Notes: generated by a model from the letters alone, not told the origin. A stretch of DNA of 64,000 bases from Roseomonas mucosa ATCC BAA-692 (GCF_000622225.1 NZ_JHWD01000013.1:58042-122041), one strand, 5' to 3'. Positions 46,019 through 55,703 are shown, counted from the first letter of the stretch. Program-made: numbers and translations.

Positions 46019-46609
46019 TCAGAGCGGCAGCAGGCTCAGCCCATCGATCCCGTCGGTCCCGGACGGCACCATGTCCAGCCGGCAATCCGCCGTTTCCGCC
46101 AGCGAGACCAGCAGCGGCGCGAGCACCTCGCGCGGGCCGCTGACCGTCTCTCCCGCCAGGGCCAGGGCCAAGCCGGGCGGCCAATGGGCGTTCCGCCCTT
46201 CCGGCACCACCAGCAGGGCGCCGGTACCGCCGGAAAGATGCACCACGCCGCCGCGCGGCAGGGCCTCGCCGCCCAGCATGGCGGCCGCCAGGGCCGCGCG
46301 GGCCATGGTGGCGGGGAGCTCGCCATCCTCCATGCCGGACAGGTCGGCGGAAACGCGGCTGCCGCCGAAGCCGCCGGCCAGCAGCGCAGCGAGGCCCTCG
46401 CGGTCCAGCGGGCCGGTGCCGGCGCCGGCCAGGGCGCGCCAGAGCTGCAGCCGGCCTTCCAGCACCTCGGCGCTTTCGCGAGCCACCAGCGCGGCCTCGT
46501 CCACCGGCCCGATCAGGTCGAGTGCACCGGACACGCTGCCCAGGGGCCCGCCCAGGTCGTGGCAAAGGCGGGCGCAGAGATCCTGGGTCAGGGATAGGTC
46601 GAATCGCAT
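46019..46609 (-). CDS. chpT: Histidine phosphotransferase ChpT
   Basis: A 196-residue phosphotransferase that passes phosphate from CckA to CtrA and CpdR. Phospho-accepting His17 lies in CARLCHDLGGPLGSVSGALDL, followed by a helical hairpin and a degenerate histidine-kinase-like C-terminal domain (PREVLAPLLVSLAETA). The start at 46609 gives the normal length; ATG 46636 is an alternative. Its presence 2 kb from ctrA puts two consecutive members of one phosphorelay together. cckA is not in the window. Confidence 0.88.
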   Translation of the reverse strand: MRFDLSLTQDLCARLCHDLGGPLGSVSGALDLIGPVDEAALVARESAEVLEGRLQLWRALAGAGTGPLDREGLAALLAGGFGGSRVSADLSGMEDGELPATMARAALAAAMLGGEALPRGGVVHLSGGTGALLVVPEGRNAHWPPGLALALAGETVSGPREVLAPLLVSLAETADCRLDMVPSGTDGIDGLSLLPL

Positions 46610-46746
46610 TCCGGTATCGGTTCCGTGGGAAAGCATGCTCTCTGGCGGATCAGGGGTTGCCGCAAGATGAACGCATGCCCTTCCTTGCGCCTCCGTGATG
46701 GGCCCCGTCATGGACACCCGGCGCTGGCCGGTGCCATTCTGCCGGC

Positions 46747-46932
46747 ATGTCCGCCGGAAACAGCGACCTGATCGAGCCTGGAATGCGCGTGCGCCATCCG
46801 TCGCGCCCGGACTGGGGCATCGGACAGGTGCAGTCCGTGACCGGGGAGCGCGTGACGGTCAATTTCGAACATGCCGGCAAACTGCTGATCAACACGGTGC
46901 ACGTGACGCTGGAGATCGTGCCGGACCGCTGA
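46747..46932 (+). CDS. DUF3553 family protein (Tudor-like, small)
   Basis: A 61-residue protein almost entirely composed of one beta-rich domain: [32 protein letters not shown], then a short tail. This is DUF3553. The pattern resembles the RNA-polymerase-binding Tudor-like domains of CarD and of the UvrD/PcrA C-terminus, so binding to RNA polymerase is possible; that is an inference. It is divergent from chpT and lies ~120 nt before moaA. Confidence 0.85.
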   Translation: MSAGNSDLIEPGMRVRHPSRPDWGIGQVQSVTGERVTVNFEHAGKLLINTVHVTLEIVPDR

Positions 46933-47053
46933 GGCCGGCGCCGGGCTGTGCCGTGCCGTGCCGACAGGGCCTTGCGGCGGCGCCCGTGTCCCGCCACATC
47001 GGAAGGCCACCGCCGTCGTTTCGCCGGGCCCATCCACAGACGCCAAGGCCATC

Positions 47054-48121
47054 GTGACCGACCTGCCCCTCCCCTTTTCCGCCGGCACCGCCTTCACCGG
47101 CCCTTTCCCTGCCACGACACCCGCTCCGATGGAGGACCCCTTCGGGCGCCGCATCAGCTACCTACGCGTGTCGGTCACGGATCGTTGCGACCTGCGTTGC
47201 GTCTATTGCATGGCGGAGGACATGACCTTCCTGCCGAAGGCGGAGGTTCTCGGCCTGGAGGAGCTGGACCGGCTCTGCGGCGCCTTCATCGACCTGGGCG
47301 TGGAGCGCATCCGGCTGACCGGCGGGGAGCCGCTGGTCCGGCGCAACGTGATCTCCCTGTTCCGCTCGCTGGGCGCGCGACTGGATGGCGGAGGGTTGCG
47401 GGAGCTGACGGTCACCACCAATGGCACGCAGCTCACGAAGCTGGCGGGCGACCTCTACGGCGCCGGGGTGCGGCGGGTGAACGTCTCGCTCGACACGCTG
47501 GACCCGGGCACCTTCCGCGCGGTCACGCGCTGGGGAAAGCTGGACCAGACGCTGGAAGGCATTTTCGCCGCCAAGGCCGCCGGCCTGGCCGTGAAGATCA
47601 ATGCCGTGGCGCTGAAGGACGTGAACGAGCCCGAGTTCGACCGCATGATCGAATGGTGCGGTGAACACGGCTTCGACCTCACCCTGATCGAGACCATGCC
47701 GCTGGGCGAGATCAGCGGCGACCGCACGGACCAGTACCTGCCGCTCTCGCTGGTGCGGTCGCGGCTGCGTCGAAACTGGACGCTGGAGGAAAGCGACCAC
47801 CGCACCGGCGGCCCGGCGCGCTATTACCGTGTGGCGGAGACCGGCGGCCGCCTCGGCTTCATCACGCCGATGACCCACAATTTCTGCGAGAGCTGCAACA
47901 GGGTCCGCCTCACCTGCACGGGCACGCTCTACATGTGCCTGGGACAGGAGGATGCCGCGGACCTACGCCGCCCGCTGCGCGACCCGGCGCTCGGGGAAGC
48001 CGGTCTGCAGGCGGCGATCCGCGACGCCATCGCCCGCAAGCCGAAGGGACATGACTTCGTGATTGACCGGAGGCAGGCTCGTCCTGCACTGCATCGTCAC
48101 ATGTCCGTCACCGGGGGCTGA
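47054..48121 (+). CDS. moaA: GTP 3',8-cyclase MoaA
   Basis: A 355-residue radical SAM enzyme for the first step of molybdenum cofactor synthesis. The radical SAM motif CDLRCVYC (after RVSVTDR) binds one 4Fe-4S cluster; the second is bound by [26 protein letters not shown] and the C-terminal Gly-Gly (SVTGG), which is essential in MoaA, are present. The start is uncertain: GTG 47054, GTG 46958 and ATG 47129 are all in frame; 47129 gives the shortest protein that keeps the family core. Confidence 0.93.
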   Translation: MTDLPLPFSAGTAFTGPFPATTPAPMEDPFGRRISYLRVSVTDRCDLRCVYCMAEDMTFLPKAEVLGLEELDRLCGAFIDLGVERIRLTGGEPLVRRNVISLFRSLGARLDGGGLRELTVTTNGTQLTKLAGDLYGAGVRRVNVSLDTLDPGTFRAVTRWGKLDQTLEGIFAAKAAGLAVKINAVALKDVNEPEFDRMIEWCGEHGFDLTLIETMPLGEISGDRTDQYLPLSLVRSRLRRNWTLEESDHRTGGPARYYRVAETGGRLGFITPMTHNFCESCNRVRLTCTGTLYMCLGQEDAADLRRPLRDPALGEAGLQAAIRDAIARKPKGHDFVIDRRQARPALHRHMSVTGG

Positions 48122-48123
48122 GC

Positions 48124-48501
48124 GTGCCGTCCGAACTGATCAATTCCCTTGCGATCCCGGGGCTGCCTGAATGGTCGGGCCTCGTGGTGGCGTTGCTGCT
48201 GCTGCTGGCGGCGATCGCCTTCCTGCTGATGCCCTTCAGCGTCTTCGGCGTGAAGGGCCGGCTGGAATCCCTGGAGGCGCAGCTCGACGAGATCCAGGAC
48301 GACATCCGCGCCCTGGCCATGCGCCTGCCGGAACTCCCCTCCTCGCGCCGCCTGACGCCCGAGGAAGGCTGGGAAAGCCCGCCCTCGATGCGGGCCACCG
48401 CGCAGCGCGACATCCGGCCCGTCCGTACCACGCCGCCCGTGCCGCCGCCGCCGGAGGTGCCGGGCAGCCGCGGCTACCGCCAGGAGCCGCGGCTGCGCTG
48501 A
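48124..48501 (+). CDS. Single-pass membrane protein of unknown function
   Basis: A 125-residue protein with one strong transmembrane segment (residues ~19-43: GLVVALLLLLAAIAFLLMPFSVFGV), then a short coiled-coil stretch (RLESLEAQLDEIQDDIRAL) and a Pro/Arg-rich tail. I recognise no family. GTG 48124 starts 2 nt after the moaA stop, so it is probably co-transcribed with moaA, but nothing links it to molybdopterin synthesis. Confidence 0.7.
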   Translation: MPSELINSLAIPGLPEWSGLVVALLLLLAAIAFLLMPFSVFGVKGRLESLEAQLDEIQDDIRALAMRLPELPSSRRLTPEEGWESPPSMRATAQRDIRPVRTTPPVPPPPEVPGSRGYRQEPRLR

Positions 48502-48546
48502 GAGGGGCGGTCCCCAGCGGACCGGCGATGCGTTAGGTTGCGTCGC

Positions 48547-49956
48547 ATGCCGCCCAAGCGTGCCCCCGAGGCCCCCCATGCCGCGCCGGACCTGTTCGGC
48601 CAGCCACACGAGACCAGCGGCGAAGCCCCCGCATCCGGACCGGGCGCCACACGCTCCGGCGGCGCCCCGGTTGCGACCCCTTTGGCCGACCGCCTGCGCC
48701 CGCGCCGCCTCGCGGAGGTGGTCGGGCAGGACCACCTGCTCGGCCCGCAGGGCAGCCTGCGCCGGATGCTCGACCGCGGCGCCCTGGCCTCGCTGATCCT
48801 TTGGGGGCCACCCGGGGTGGGCAAGACCACCATCGCGCGCCTGCTGGCGGAGGAAGCGGGGCTCCGCTTCGCGCCGCTCTCGGCGGTCTTCTCCGGCGTC
48901 GCCGACCTCAAGCGCGCCTTCGACGAGGCGCGCGCCCGGCGCCAGAACGGCCAGGGCACGCTGCTCTTCGTGGACGAGATCCACCGCTTCAACCGGGCGC
49001 AGCAGGACGGCTTCCTGCCGGTGGTGGAGAACGGCACGGTGGTGCTGGTCGGCGCCACCACCGAGAACCCCTCCTTCGCGCTGAACGGCGCCCTGCTCTC
49101 GCGCTGCCAGGTGCTGGTGCTGCGGCGGCTGGACGACGCGGCGCTGGACCTGCTGCTGGACCGCGCGGCGGCGGAGGCCGGGCGCCCCCTGCCGCTGGAC
49201 GAGGCGGCGCGGTCCGCGCTGCGCGCCATGGCCGATGGCGACGGGCGCTACCTGCTGAACATGGCGGAACAGCTTCTCGCCCTGCCCGAAGGCACGGCGC
49301 CGCTGGATGCGCGGGGGCTATCGGAACTGCTGGCCCGGCGCGCCGCGCTCTACGACAAGGACCGGGAGGAGCATTTCAACCTCATCTCGGCCCTGCACAA
49401 GTCGCTGCGGGGGTCCGACCCGGATGCCGCGCTCTACTGGTTCGCCCGCATGGTCCGGGGCGGGGAGGACCCGCGCTACATCGCCCGCCGCCTGCTGCGC
49501 TTCGCCTCGGAGGATATCGGCGCCGCCGATCCCGCCTCGCTGCACCTCGCTTTGGCGGCCTGGCAGGCCTATGAGCGGCTCGGCTCGCCGGAGGGGGAGC
49601 TGGCCCTGGCGCAGCTCGTGCTGCATCTGGGCGCGGCACCCAAGTCCAACGCCGCCTATGTCGCCTGGAAGGAAGCCCAGTCCGCCGCGGCGGAGACGGG
49701 CAGCCTGATGCCGCCCGCGCATATCCTGAACGCGCCGACCAGGCTGATGAAGCAGCTCGGCTACGGTCAGGGCTATGCCTACGACCACGACCAGGAGGAT
49801 GCCTTCTCCGGCCAGGACTACTTCCCCGAGGGGATGGCGCGGCGCCGCTTCTACCGCCCCACCGACCGGGGCGCCGAGGCCCGGATGGCGGCGCGGCTGG
49901 AGCAGTGGGAGGAGTTGCGGGCGCAGCGCCGGAACGAAGGGCAGGCCGAGGGTTGA
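48547..49956 (+). CDS. rarA: Replication-associated recombination protein RarA (MgsA)
   Basis: A 469-residue AAA+ ATPase acting at stalled replication forks. Walker A is GPPGVGKTTIA, Walker B LLFVDEIHRF, sensor 1 VLVGATTENPSF. The C-terminal RarA tetramerisation domain includes DPDAALYWFARMVRGGEDP, YGQGYAYDHDQED and SGQDYFPEGM. The N-terminal ~35 residues contain a PDLFG segment, which may be a protein-binding tag. ATG 48547 is chosen over TTG 48538. Convergent with the flavin reductase gene. Confidence 0.95.
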   Translation: MPPKRAPEAPHAAPDLFGQPHETSGEAPASGPGATRSGGAPVATPLADRLRPRRLAEVVGQDHLLGPQGSLRRMLDRGALASLILWGPPGVGKTTIARLLAEEAGLRFAPLSAVFSGVADLKRAFDEARARRQNGQGTLLFVDEIHRFNRAQQDGFLPVVENGTVVLVGATTENPSFALNGALLSRCQVLVLRRLDDAALDLLLDRAAAEAGRPLPLDEAARSALRAMADGDGRYLLNMAEQLLALPEGTAPLDARGLSELLARRAALYDKDREEHFNLISALHKSLRGSDPDAALYWFARMVRGGEDPRYIARRLLRFASEDIGAADPASLHLALAAWQAYERLGSPEGELALAQLVLHLGAAPKSNAAYVAWKEAQSAAAETGSLMPPAHILNAPTRLMKQLGYGQGYAYDHDQEDAFSGQDYFPEGMARRRFYRPTDRGAEARMAARLEQWEELRAQRRNEGQAEG

Positions 49957-49977
49957 CCGCCGGGAGGCACCCGGCGG
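49957..49977. terminator. Perfect 8-bp hairpin between rarA and flavin reductase genes
   Basis: CCGCCGGG (49957-49964) pairs with CCCGGCGG (49970-49977) around a 5-nt loop, immediately after the rarA stop and 7 nt before the convergent gene's end. There is no T-run, so its strength is uncertain. Confidence 0.45.
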
Positions 49978-49984
49978 CCGCCCT

Positions 49985-50611
49985 TCAACCGGGCCGGCGC
50001 ATGTCGAAGCGGTTCTCCGGCCCGATCGCGGCATAGGCGCTCGGCCCGCCGGCGCGCAGGATCACCCCGGCGCCGAAGGTGTCGAAGATGCCCTCCTTCA
50101 GCAGGCTGCGGCGGATATGCACCGCCACCACCTCCCCCAGCACCAGCCAGGCCTGGGCGGGGTTGCCGCGATAGCCCTTGAGCTGGACGATCTCCGAGAC
50201 CTTGCATTCGAACTGCACCGGGCTCGCCGCCACGCGCGGCGGCGCGACGAGGCGCGAGGGCGCCTTCTCCAGCCCGGCCAGGGTGAATTCGTCGGTGCCG
50301 TAGGGCACCGGGGCGCAGCTCGCATTCATCGCCTCGGCCAGCTCGCGCGTCGCCAGGTTCCAGACGAACTCCCCCGTTTCCCGCGCATTGCGAAGGCTGT
50401 CCTTCGCCCCGGTGGAGGAGAAGCCGATGATCGGCGGCGTGTAGTTGAAGGCGTTGAAGAAGCTGTAGGGCGCGAGGTTGACGCTGCCATCCTGGCCCTG
50501 GGTGGAGACCCAGCCGATCGGACGTGGCCCGACGATGGCGTTGAAGGGGTCGTGCGGCAGGCCGTGGCCCTTGGCCGGCTCGTAGAAGTGGGTGTCGTCC
50601 TGCTGGCTCAT
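49985..50611 (-). CDS. Flavin reductase family protein
   Basis: A 208-residue FMN-binding split-barrel protein of the flavin-reductase-like group. The region IVGPRPIGWVSTQGQDGSVNLAPYSFFNAF contains the flavin-binding strands, and the GEVVAVHI segment is typical. These proteins reduce FMN for partner enzymes or bind it stably; no partner is adjacent. The start at 50611 gives the family N-terminus (HFYEPAKGHGLPHDPFNAIV); the upstream open frame is not coding-like. Confidence 0.88.
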   Translation of the reverse strand: MSQQDDTHFYEPAKGHGLPHDPFNAIVGPRPIGWVSTQGQDGSVNLAPYSFFNAFNYTPPIIGFSSTGAKDSLRNARETGEFVWNLATRELAEAMNASCAPVPYGTDEFTLAGLEKAPSRLVAPPRVAASPVQFECKVSEIVQLKGYRGNPAQAWLVLGEVVAVHIRRSLLKEGIFDTFGAGVILRAGGPSAYAAIGPENRFDMRRPG

Positions 50612-50816
50612 GCTGGGCCCTGCTGCTCCGGTGGCGTGGTTGGGCCGAACCTGCCCCGGTTCGGCCCGCATGTCGCCTCCCCCACTCAACGCGCCCGCAT
50701 GGCCCGGGCGCCCGGCTGCCGGGGATGGGCGCCGGCCTCCTGCCCGCGCCCGTCGCCACGGAACCACGTCGCGGCGGGCTGTGCCCGGCCCCCGGCGATG
50801 CTAAACCCGCCCCGTC

Positions 50817-51788
50817 ATGACCGTTTCCACCCGCTCCGTCGCGGCAGACGAGGCCGATCTGCGCCTCGACCGCTGGTTCCGCCGGCACTATCCCGCCCTG
50901 ACCCAGGGTGCGCTGCAGAAGATGCTGCGCACCGGGCAGATCCGTGTCGACGGCAAGCGGGCCGAGACCGGCACGCGCCTCGCCCCCGGGCAGGAGATCC
51001 GCATCCCGCCCATGCCCAGCGCCCCGGCGCCGAAGCCGGTCCGCGAGGTCTCGGAACGCGACGCGGCGATGCTGGAGCGCATGGTGATCTACCGCGACGA
51101 CAGCGTGATCGCGCTCGACAAGCCGCACGGGCTGGCGGTCCAGGGCGGGCCGGGCATCACCCGCAACCTCGATGCCATGCTGGACGCGCTGCGCTTCGGC
51201 GCGGAGGAGCGGCCGCGCCTCGTCCACCGGCTGGACCGCGACACCTCCGGCGTGCTGCTGCTGGCCCGCACCGCCGCCGCCGCCGCGAAGCTGGCCGCCG
51301 CCTTCCGGGGGCGCGACGCGGAGAAGACCTACTGGGCCGTGGTCGCCGGCGTGCCCACGCCGCGCGAGGGGCGGATCAACATGCCGCTCGCCAAGCTGGC
51401 CGGCGCCCGTGGCGAGCGCACCGCCCCGGCCGAGGATGGCGAGGGCACCCGCGCCGTCACCGACTACCGCACCGTGGACGCGGCGCGCGGCCATGCCGCC
51501 TGGCTGGAGATGAACCCGCTCACTGGCCGTACGCACCAGCTCCGCGTCCATGCCGCCTCGGCGCTGAAATGCCCGATCGTGGGCGACGGCAAGTATGGCG
51601 GCTCGACGGCGCATCTGGAGGACCTGTCCGGCCAGTTGCACCTGCATGCCCGGGCCATCGCCGTGCCGCACCCCGAGGGCGGGCGGCTGGAGGTGGCGGC
51701 GCCGCTGCCGCCGCACATGAACGAGACCTTCGTCTTTCTCGGCTTCGATCGCCCGAAGACCCCTCGCTCCCGCTGGATACGCGGCTAA
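50817..51788 (+). CDS. RluA-family pseudouridine synthase (RluC-like)
   Basis: A 323-residue enzyme converting uridine to pseudouridine in 23S rRNA. An S4 domain (residues ~15-65: RLDRWFRRHYPALTQGALQKML) precedes the catalytic domain with IALDKPHGLAVQGG and HRLDRDTSGVLLLAR, where the Asp is the nucleophile. GRTHQLRVHAASALKCPIVGD completes the motif set. The S4-plus-core layout fits RluC/RluD; which uridines it modifies cannot be told. It overlaps the AsmA gene by 1 nt (TAATG). Confidence 0.92.
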   Translation: MTVSTRSVAADEADLRLDRWFRRHYPALTQGALQKMLRTGQIRVDGKRAETGTRLAPGQEIRIPPMPSAPAPKPVREVSERDAAMLERMVIYRDDSVIALDKPHGLAVQGGPGITRNLDAMLDALRFGAEERPRLVHRLDRDTSGVLLLARTAAAAAKLAAAFRGRDAEKTYWAVVAGVPTPREGRINMPLAKLAGARGERTAPAEDGEGTRAVTDYRTVDAARGHAAWLEMNPLTGRTHQLRVHAASALKCPIVGDGKYGGSTAHLEDLSGQLHLHARAIAVPHPEGGRLEVAAPLPPHMNETFVFLGFDRPKTPRSRWIRG

Positions 51789-54472
51789 TGGCCACGCCCG
51801 AGGCGCCGATGGATGGCGGGCGCCCGCCGGGACCACCCCTGAAACCGCCCGCGGGGCTTCCGCCAGGCCGCGAGCCCACCCCGCCACGCCGCCGCCGGGG
51901 CTGGTGGATCGCGGGCGGGGTGGTGCTGGCCCTGCCGCTGCTGGGCTATGCCACCCTGTCTGTGCTGCTGGATGGCGAGTACCTGCGCCGGCGTGTGGAA
52001 AGCGCGGTGACCGCCGCCACGGGCCGCCCGTTCACCCTGTCCGGCCCCGTGGGGCTGAAGCTGGCCCTGGTGCCGACCGTGGTGCTGGAAGGCCCGCGCT
52101 TCGCCAATGCCCCGGGCGGCTCGCGGCCCGAGATGTTCACCGCCCGCCGCGTGGAGGCGGAGGTGGCGCTGCTGCCGCTGCTGTCGCAGCGGCTGGAGAT
52201 CCGGCACCTGACGGTGGTGGCGCCGGAACTGCTGCTGGAGACGGATGCCGCGGGGCAGCCCAACTGGCGCTTCCATCCGGCCGCTGCCCCAGCGCAGGCG
52301 CCCGATTCCCGGCCCGCCCCGGCACCGGGTGCCGCTTCCACCGGGGGCCGCCCCGTCCAGGGCTATGCGGTGGAGCTGCGCCAGGTGGAGCTGCGCGACG
52401 GCAGGGCGGTCTGGCACGACATGCGTTCCGGCCAGACGGAGCAGCTGGCGCTGCCTGCGCTGGCCCTGCACACCGAGGGCGACGGCACGCTCCGCATGAT
52501 GGGCGATGTCGGCTTCCGGGGTCTCGCCCTGTCGCTGGACGCGCGTGGCGGCAGCCTGTCCGGCCTGCTTTCCGCCCAATCGGGAACCCAGCCGGGGCGG
52601 CCCTCCGCCCAGGACTGGCCCATCGACGCCTCCCTGTCCGGCGAGGGGATACAGGCGCAGCTTTCGGGCACCTTCTCCGGAAACGTCTGGTCCGGCCGGC
52701 TCAGGGTCTCCGCCGACAACACCGCACGGCTGGCGATGCTGGTGCCGGGACTGGCGCTGCCGCCGGCCGAGGACCTTGCCCTCGATATGGACCTCGCACC
52801 TGGGGGTCCGACGTCGATCCGCCTCGCCGCGGGCAAGGTGGACCTGCCCCGCCGCGACAGCGGGCCGGACATCTCGCTGGGCCCCATCACGGTCACCGCA
52901 CCGGATCTCGGCGCCCGGGTTTCCGCCACCGGCGAGGCCCAGATCGGCGACCTGCCGCTGAGCTGGAGGGCCGACCTGCCGCCGCCGCGGGCGGTGCGGT
53001 CGGGCCGGGGCGGCCCCTGGCCGCTGCAGCTCTCGGTGACCGGCGAGGATCTCGCCCTGTCCCTTGGCGGTACGCTGGCGGGACCGGGCCCCGAAGGCGC
53101 GGCGATGGACCTTTCCCTGAAGATCCAGGACCTCCGCACCCTCGGGCAGCGGGCGCACCTGCCCCTGCCCGGCTTGCGGAGCCTGGAGGCCAGCACGCAT
53201 CTGGTGGGCGAGGCGGAGGGCTGGGTCGGGCTGCGGAACCTTTCCCTGCGTTCGGAACAGGCCGAGGCGACGGGCGATCTGCGGCTGCGGCCCGGCAGCG
53301 TGCCGGCGGTGGACGGGCGGATCGACGTCGCACGGCTCGATCTCGACGCCATCCCGCCGCCCCTGCCGCCCGCCCCGGCGGCAAAGGCGGATGCGGGCCA
53401 GCGGACAGGCCAAGGGGCGGGCCAGGATGCCGGCGGCGCCACGCCCACCGCCCCGGTCGCCCCCGCACCACCCGCCCTGCCCACCGGAAGCCGTAAGGTC
53501 ATTCCCGACCTGCCGGTGCCGCTGGACCGCCTCGCCGCGCTTGAGGCCGATCTCCGCCTCCGGGTCGGGCTGCTGCGCGCCGGCCGGCTGGACTGGCGCA
53601 ACGGCGAGGCGGTGCTGGCCCTGCATGGCGGGCGGCTGCTGGCCGATCCGCTGGCCATCGACGGCGCGGGGGGCCGGATCGCTCTGCGCGTGGCGGCGGA
53701 GGGCGCGGCCAGCCCGCCCAGCCTGGATGTTTCCGCCCATGCCCCCTCGGTCGACCTCGCGGCGCTGCTTCCCGCCCTGGGCCTGCCCGGTGGCGTCAGC
53801 GGCATGCTCGATGCGGAAACCGCGCTGTCTGCCAGGGGAAGGACGCTGCGCGAGATGGCCGCCGGGCTGAACGGCTCGCTCGGCCTCGCCCTGGCCGATG
53901 GGCGGGTGGATATCAGCCTGCTGGACGCGGTGGCGGGCGACCTGCGACGCCTGCTGCTTCCCAATGCCCCGCGCAACGGCAGCGAGGCGGTGCGCTGCCT
54001 CGCCCTGCGCCTCCAGGCGCGGGACGGCGTGGCCAGCGCCCAGGCGATGCTGCTGGAAACCGACATCGCCAGCGTGCTGGGCTCCGGCTCGGTCGATCTG
54101 GGGCAGGAGCGGCTGGACCTGCGGCTGCTGCCCCGCGCCCGCCTCGGCGGCATCGGTCTGGCCATCCCGGTGGTGGTGGACGGTGCCCTGGCGCAGCCGC
54201 GCCTGCGTGCCGATCCGCAGGGCGCGGCCAGCGCCGGCGCCGCGATCCTGAAAGAGCTCTCGAACCGCCGGAACGATCCCGGCGGCACGTTGGGCCAGAC
54301 CTTGAACCAGGCTCTGGGCCAGATCCTCGGCGAAGGCGACAGCGAGGCCGATTGCGCCGCGCAGCTCCGGATCGCCCGGGGCGGGCGCGAGGGGCCGGTG
54401 CCGGCCCCGGCCGCGCCGGAGAACCGGCAGGGCGGCGTCGGCGACCTGCTGCGGGGCCTGCTGCGGCGCTGA
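51788..54472 (+). CDS. AsmA family envelope protein
   Basis: An 894-residue protein anchored by one N-terminal helix (GWWIAGGVVLALPLLGYATLSVLL, residues ~39-62), with the bulk in the periplasm. The segment just after (LRRRVESAVTAATGRPFTLSGPV...LKLALVPTVVLEGPRFANAPGG) is the AsmA N-terminal signature, and the C-terminal half (LSARGRTLREMAAGLNGSLGLALADG) is the AsmA C-terminal domain. AsmA-like proteins are large beta-rich structures implicated in lipid transport and outer-membrane assembly. Pro/Ala-rich low-complexity linkers occur near residues 155-185 and 515-570. Confidence 0.9.
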   Translation: MATPEAPMDGGRPPGPPLKPPAGLPPGREPTPPRRRRGWWIAGGVVLALPLLGYATLSVLLDGEYLRRRVESAVTAATGRPFTLSGPVGLKLALVPTVVLEGPRFANAPGGSRPEMFTARRVEAEVALLPLLSQRLEIRHLTVVAPELLLETDAAGQPNWRFHPAAAPAQAPDSRPAPAPGAASTGGRPVQGYAVELRQVELRDGRAVWHDMRSGQTEQLALPALALHTEGDGTLRMMGDVGFRGLALSLDARGGSLSGLLSAQSGTQPGRPSAQDWPIDASLSGEGIQAQLSGTFSGNVWSGRLRVSADNTARLAMLVPGLALPPAEDLALDMDLAPGGPTSIRLAAGKVDLPRRDSGPDISLGPITVTAPDLGARVSATGEAQIGDLPLSWRADLPPPRAVRSGRGGPWPLQLSVTGEDLALSLGGTLAGPGPEGAAMDLSLKIQDLRTLGQRAHLPLPGLRSLEASTHLVGEAEGWVGLRNLSLRSEQAEATGDLRLRPGSVPAVDGRIDVARLDLDAIPPPLPPAPAAKADAGQRTGQGAGQDAGGATPTAPVAPAPPALPTGSRKVIPDLPVPLDRLAALEADLRLRVGLLRAGRLDWRNGEAVLALHGGRLLADPLAIDGAGGRIALRVAAEGAASPPSLDVSAHAPSVDLAALLPALGLPGGVSGMLDAETALSARGRTLREMAAGLNGSLGLALADGRVDISLLDAVAGDLRRLLLPNAPRNGSEAVRCLALRLQARDGVASAQAMLLETDIASVLGSGSVDLGQERLDLRLLPRARLGGIGLAIPVVVDGALAQPRLRADPQGAASAGAAILKELSNRRNDPGGTLGQTLNQALGQILGEGDSEADCAAQLRIARGGREGPVPAPAAPENRQGGVGDLLRGLLRR

Positions 54473-54701
54473 CACGCCGGAGCGGCAGCGCTCCAGCCGC
54501 ATTTGCCATGGCGACGATCTGGTCTAGATCAGGGGAAGCCTGCTGTTCCCGTCGGGAAACCCTCCGGCCGAAGGTTCGGCGAGGGCCGGGAACGAATTGT
54601 CGCGGAGCGTTCCGCCGGGAGAGCGCTTCCGCCAACCGCAGAGGGGAGAGAAGTGCTCCGCCCCCGCCCGGATGGGGTGGAGCCGCTCCGGAGGACCCGC
54701 G

Positions 54702-55421
54702 ATGAAGCGATTCTGGGACCGGGCCGACTATGCCGAGGTGCCTGGCGGCTTCGCCATCACGCTCGACGGAAAGCCGCTGCGCCTGCCCGGCGTTGATGGC
54801 CGCGCCGCCGGCTTCACCCTGCCCAGCCGCCCGCTGGCCGAGGCCGTGGCCGGGGAGTGGCAGCAGGCGGGCAGCGGGAAGGGCGGCGAGATGAGCCTGG
54901 ACGAGGTGCCGCTCACCCGCCTCGCCGGCACCGGGCTGGACCGGATCGCACCGGACCCCGGCCCAACGGTGGAAGCCATTGCCCGCTACGCCGAGACCGA
55001 CCTGCTCTGCTACCGCGCCGAGGATCGCCGCCTCGCCGCACTGGAGGCGGCGGACTGGGACCCCATCCTCGACTGGTGCGCGGCCTGCCATGGCGCCCGC
55101 CTGCACCCGACCAGCGGCATCGCCTACCGCCGGCAGGACCCGGAGGCGCTGGAGCGTCTGCATGGCGTGGTGGCGCAGCATTCGCCGCTGGAGCTTTCCG
55201 CCCTGGGCCTCGCCGTGCCGGCGCTGGGCAGCCTCGTGCTCGGCCTGGCGCTCTCGGCCGGGGCGCTGGACCCGGTCGCCGCGCACCGGCTCTCCATCCT
55301 GGACGAGACCTACCAGGAAGCCCTCTGGGGCGAGGATGCCGAGGCCCTGGCCCGACGCGAGAGGCTGGCGGCCGACGTGGCACTGTCCGCCCGGCTGCTC
55401 TTCCTGGCGAGGGCGCACTGA
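54702..55421 (+). CDS. ATP12 chaperone family protein
   Basis: A 239-residue homologue of mitochondrial ATP12, which binds the alpha subunit during assembly of F1-ATPase. It begins KRFWDRADY, has ITLDGKPLRLP near residue 20 and an ETDLLCYRAE motif. ATP12 homologues are typical of alphaproteobacteria and mitochondria. ATG 54702 follows GGAGGA. It overlaps the acylphosphatase gene (TGATG). Confidence 0.92.
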   Translation: MKRFWDRADYAEVPGGFAITLDGKPLRLPGVDGRAAGFTLPSRPLAEAVAGEWQQAGSGKGGEMSLDEVPLTRLAGTGLDRIAPDPGPTVEAIARYAETDLLCYRAEDRRLAALEAADWDPILDWCAACHGARLHPTSGIAYRRQDPEALERLHGVVAQHSPLELSALGLAVPALGSLVLGLALSAGALDPVAAHRLSILDETYQEALWGEDAEALARRERLAADVALSARLLFLARAH

Positions 55422-55696
55422 TGGCAGCCCGGCTGATCCGCATCCGGGGCCGCGTGCATGGGGTGGGGTTCCGCGACTGGCTGCTGCGCGAGGCGCGCGC
55501 GCACGGTCTCGCCGGCTGGGTCCGCAACCGGCAGGACGGGTCCGTGGAGGCGCTCCTGTCCGGCGACGAGGCCGCCGTGCGCGACGTACTGTCCGCCTGC
55601 CGCCTGGGCCCGCCCCTGGCGCGGGTGGACGAGCTGGTGGAATCCTTCTCCGAGGCGCCGGACGAACCGGGATTCCGCCGCCTGCCGACGGCCTGA
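55421..55696 (+). CDS. acyP: Acylphosphatase
   Basis: A 91-residue acylphosphatase hydrolysing carboxyl-phosphate bonds such as acetyl- or carbamoyl-phosphate. The active-site Arg is in GRVHGVGFRDWL and the Asn in GWVRNRQDGSVE, the two family signatures. The length is typical. It is translationally coupled to the ATP12 gene. Confidence 0.93.
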   Translation: MAARLIRIRGRVHGVGFRDWLLREARAHGLAGWVRNRQDGSVEALLSGDEAAVRDVLSACRLGPPLARVDELVESFSEAPDEPGFRRLPTA

Positions 55697-55703
55697 GGCG
55701 AGG

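Noticed and set aside
49775..51787. In-frame upstream extension of the AsmA-like gene through rarA and the pseudouridine synthase
   Set aside because: The segment is a shadow of three well-supported genes; the AsmA signal anchor begins shortly after ATG 51788.
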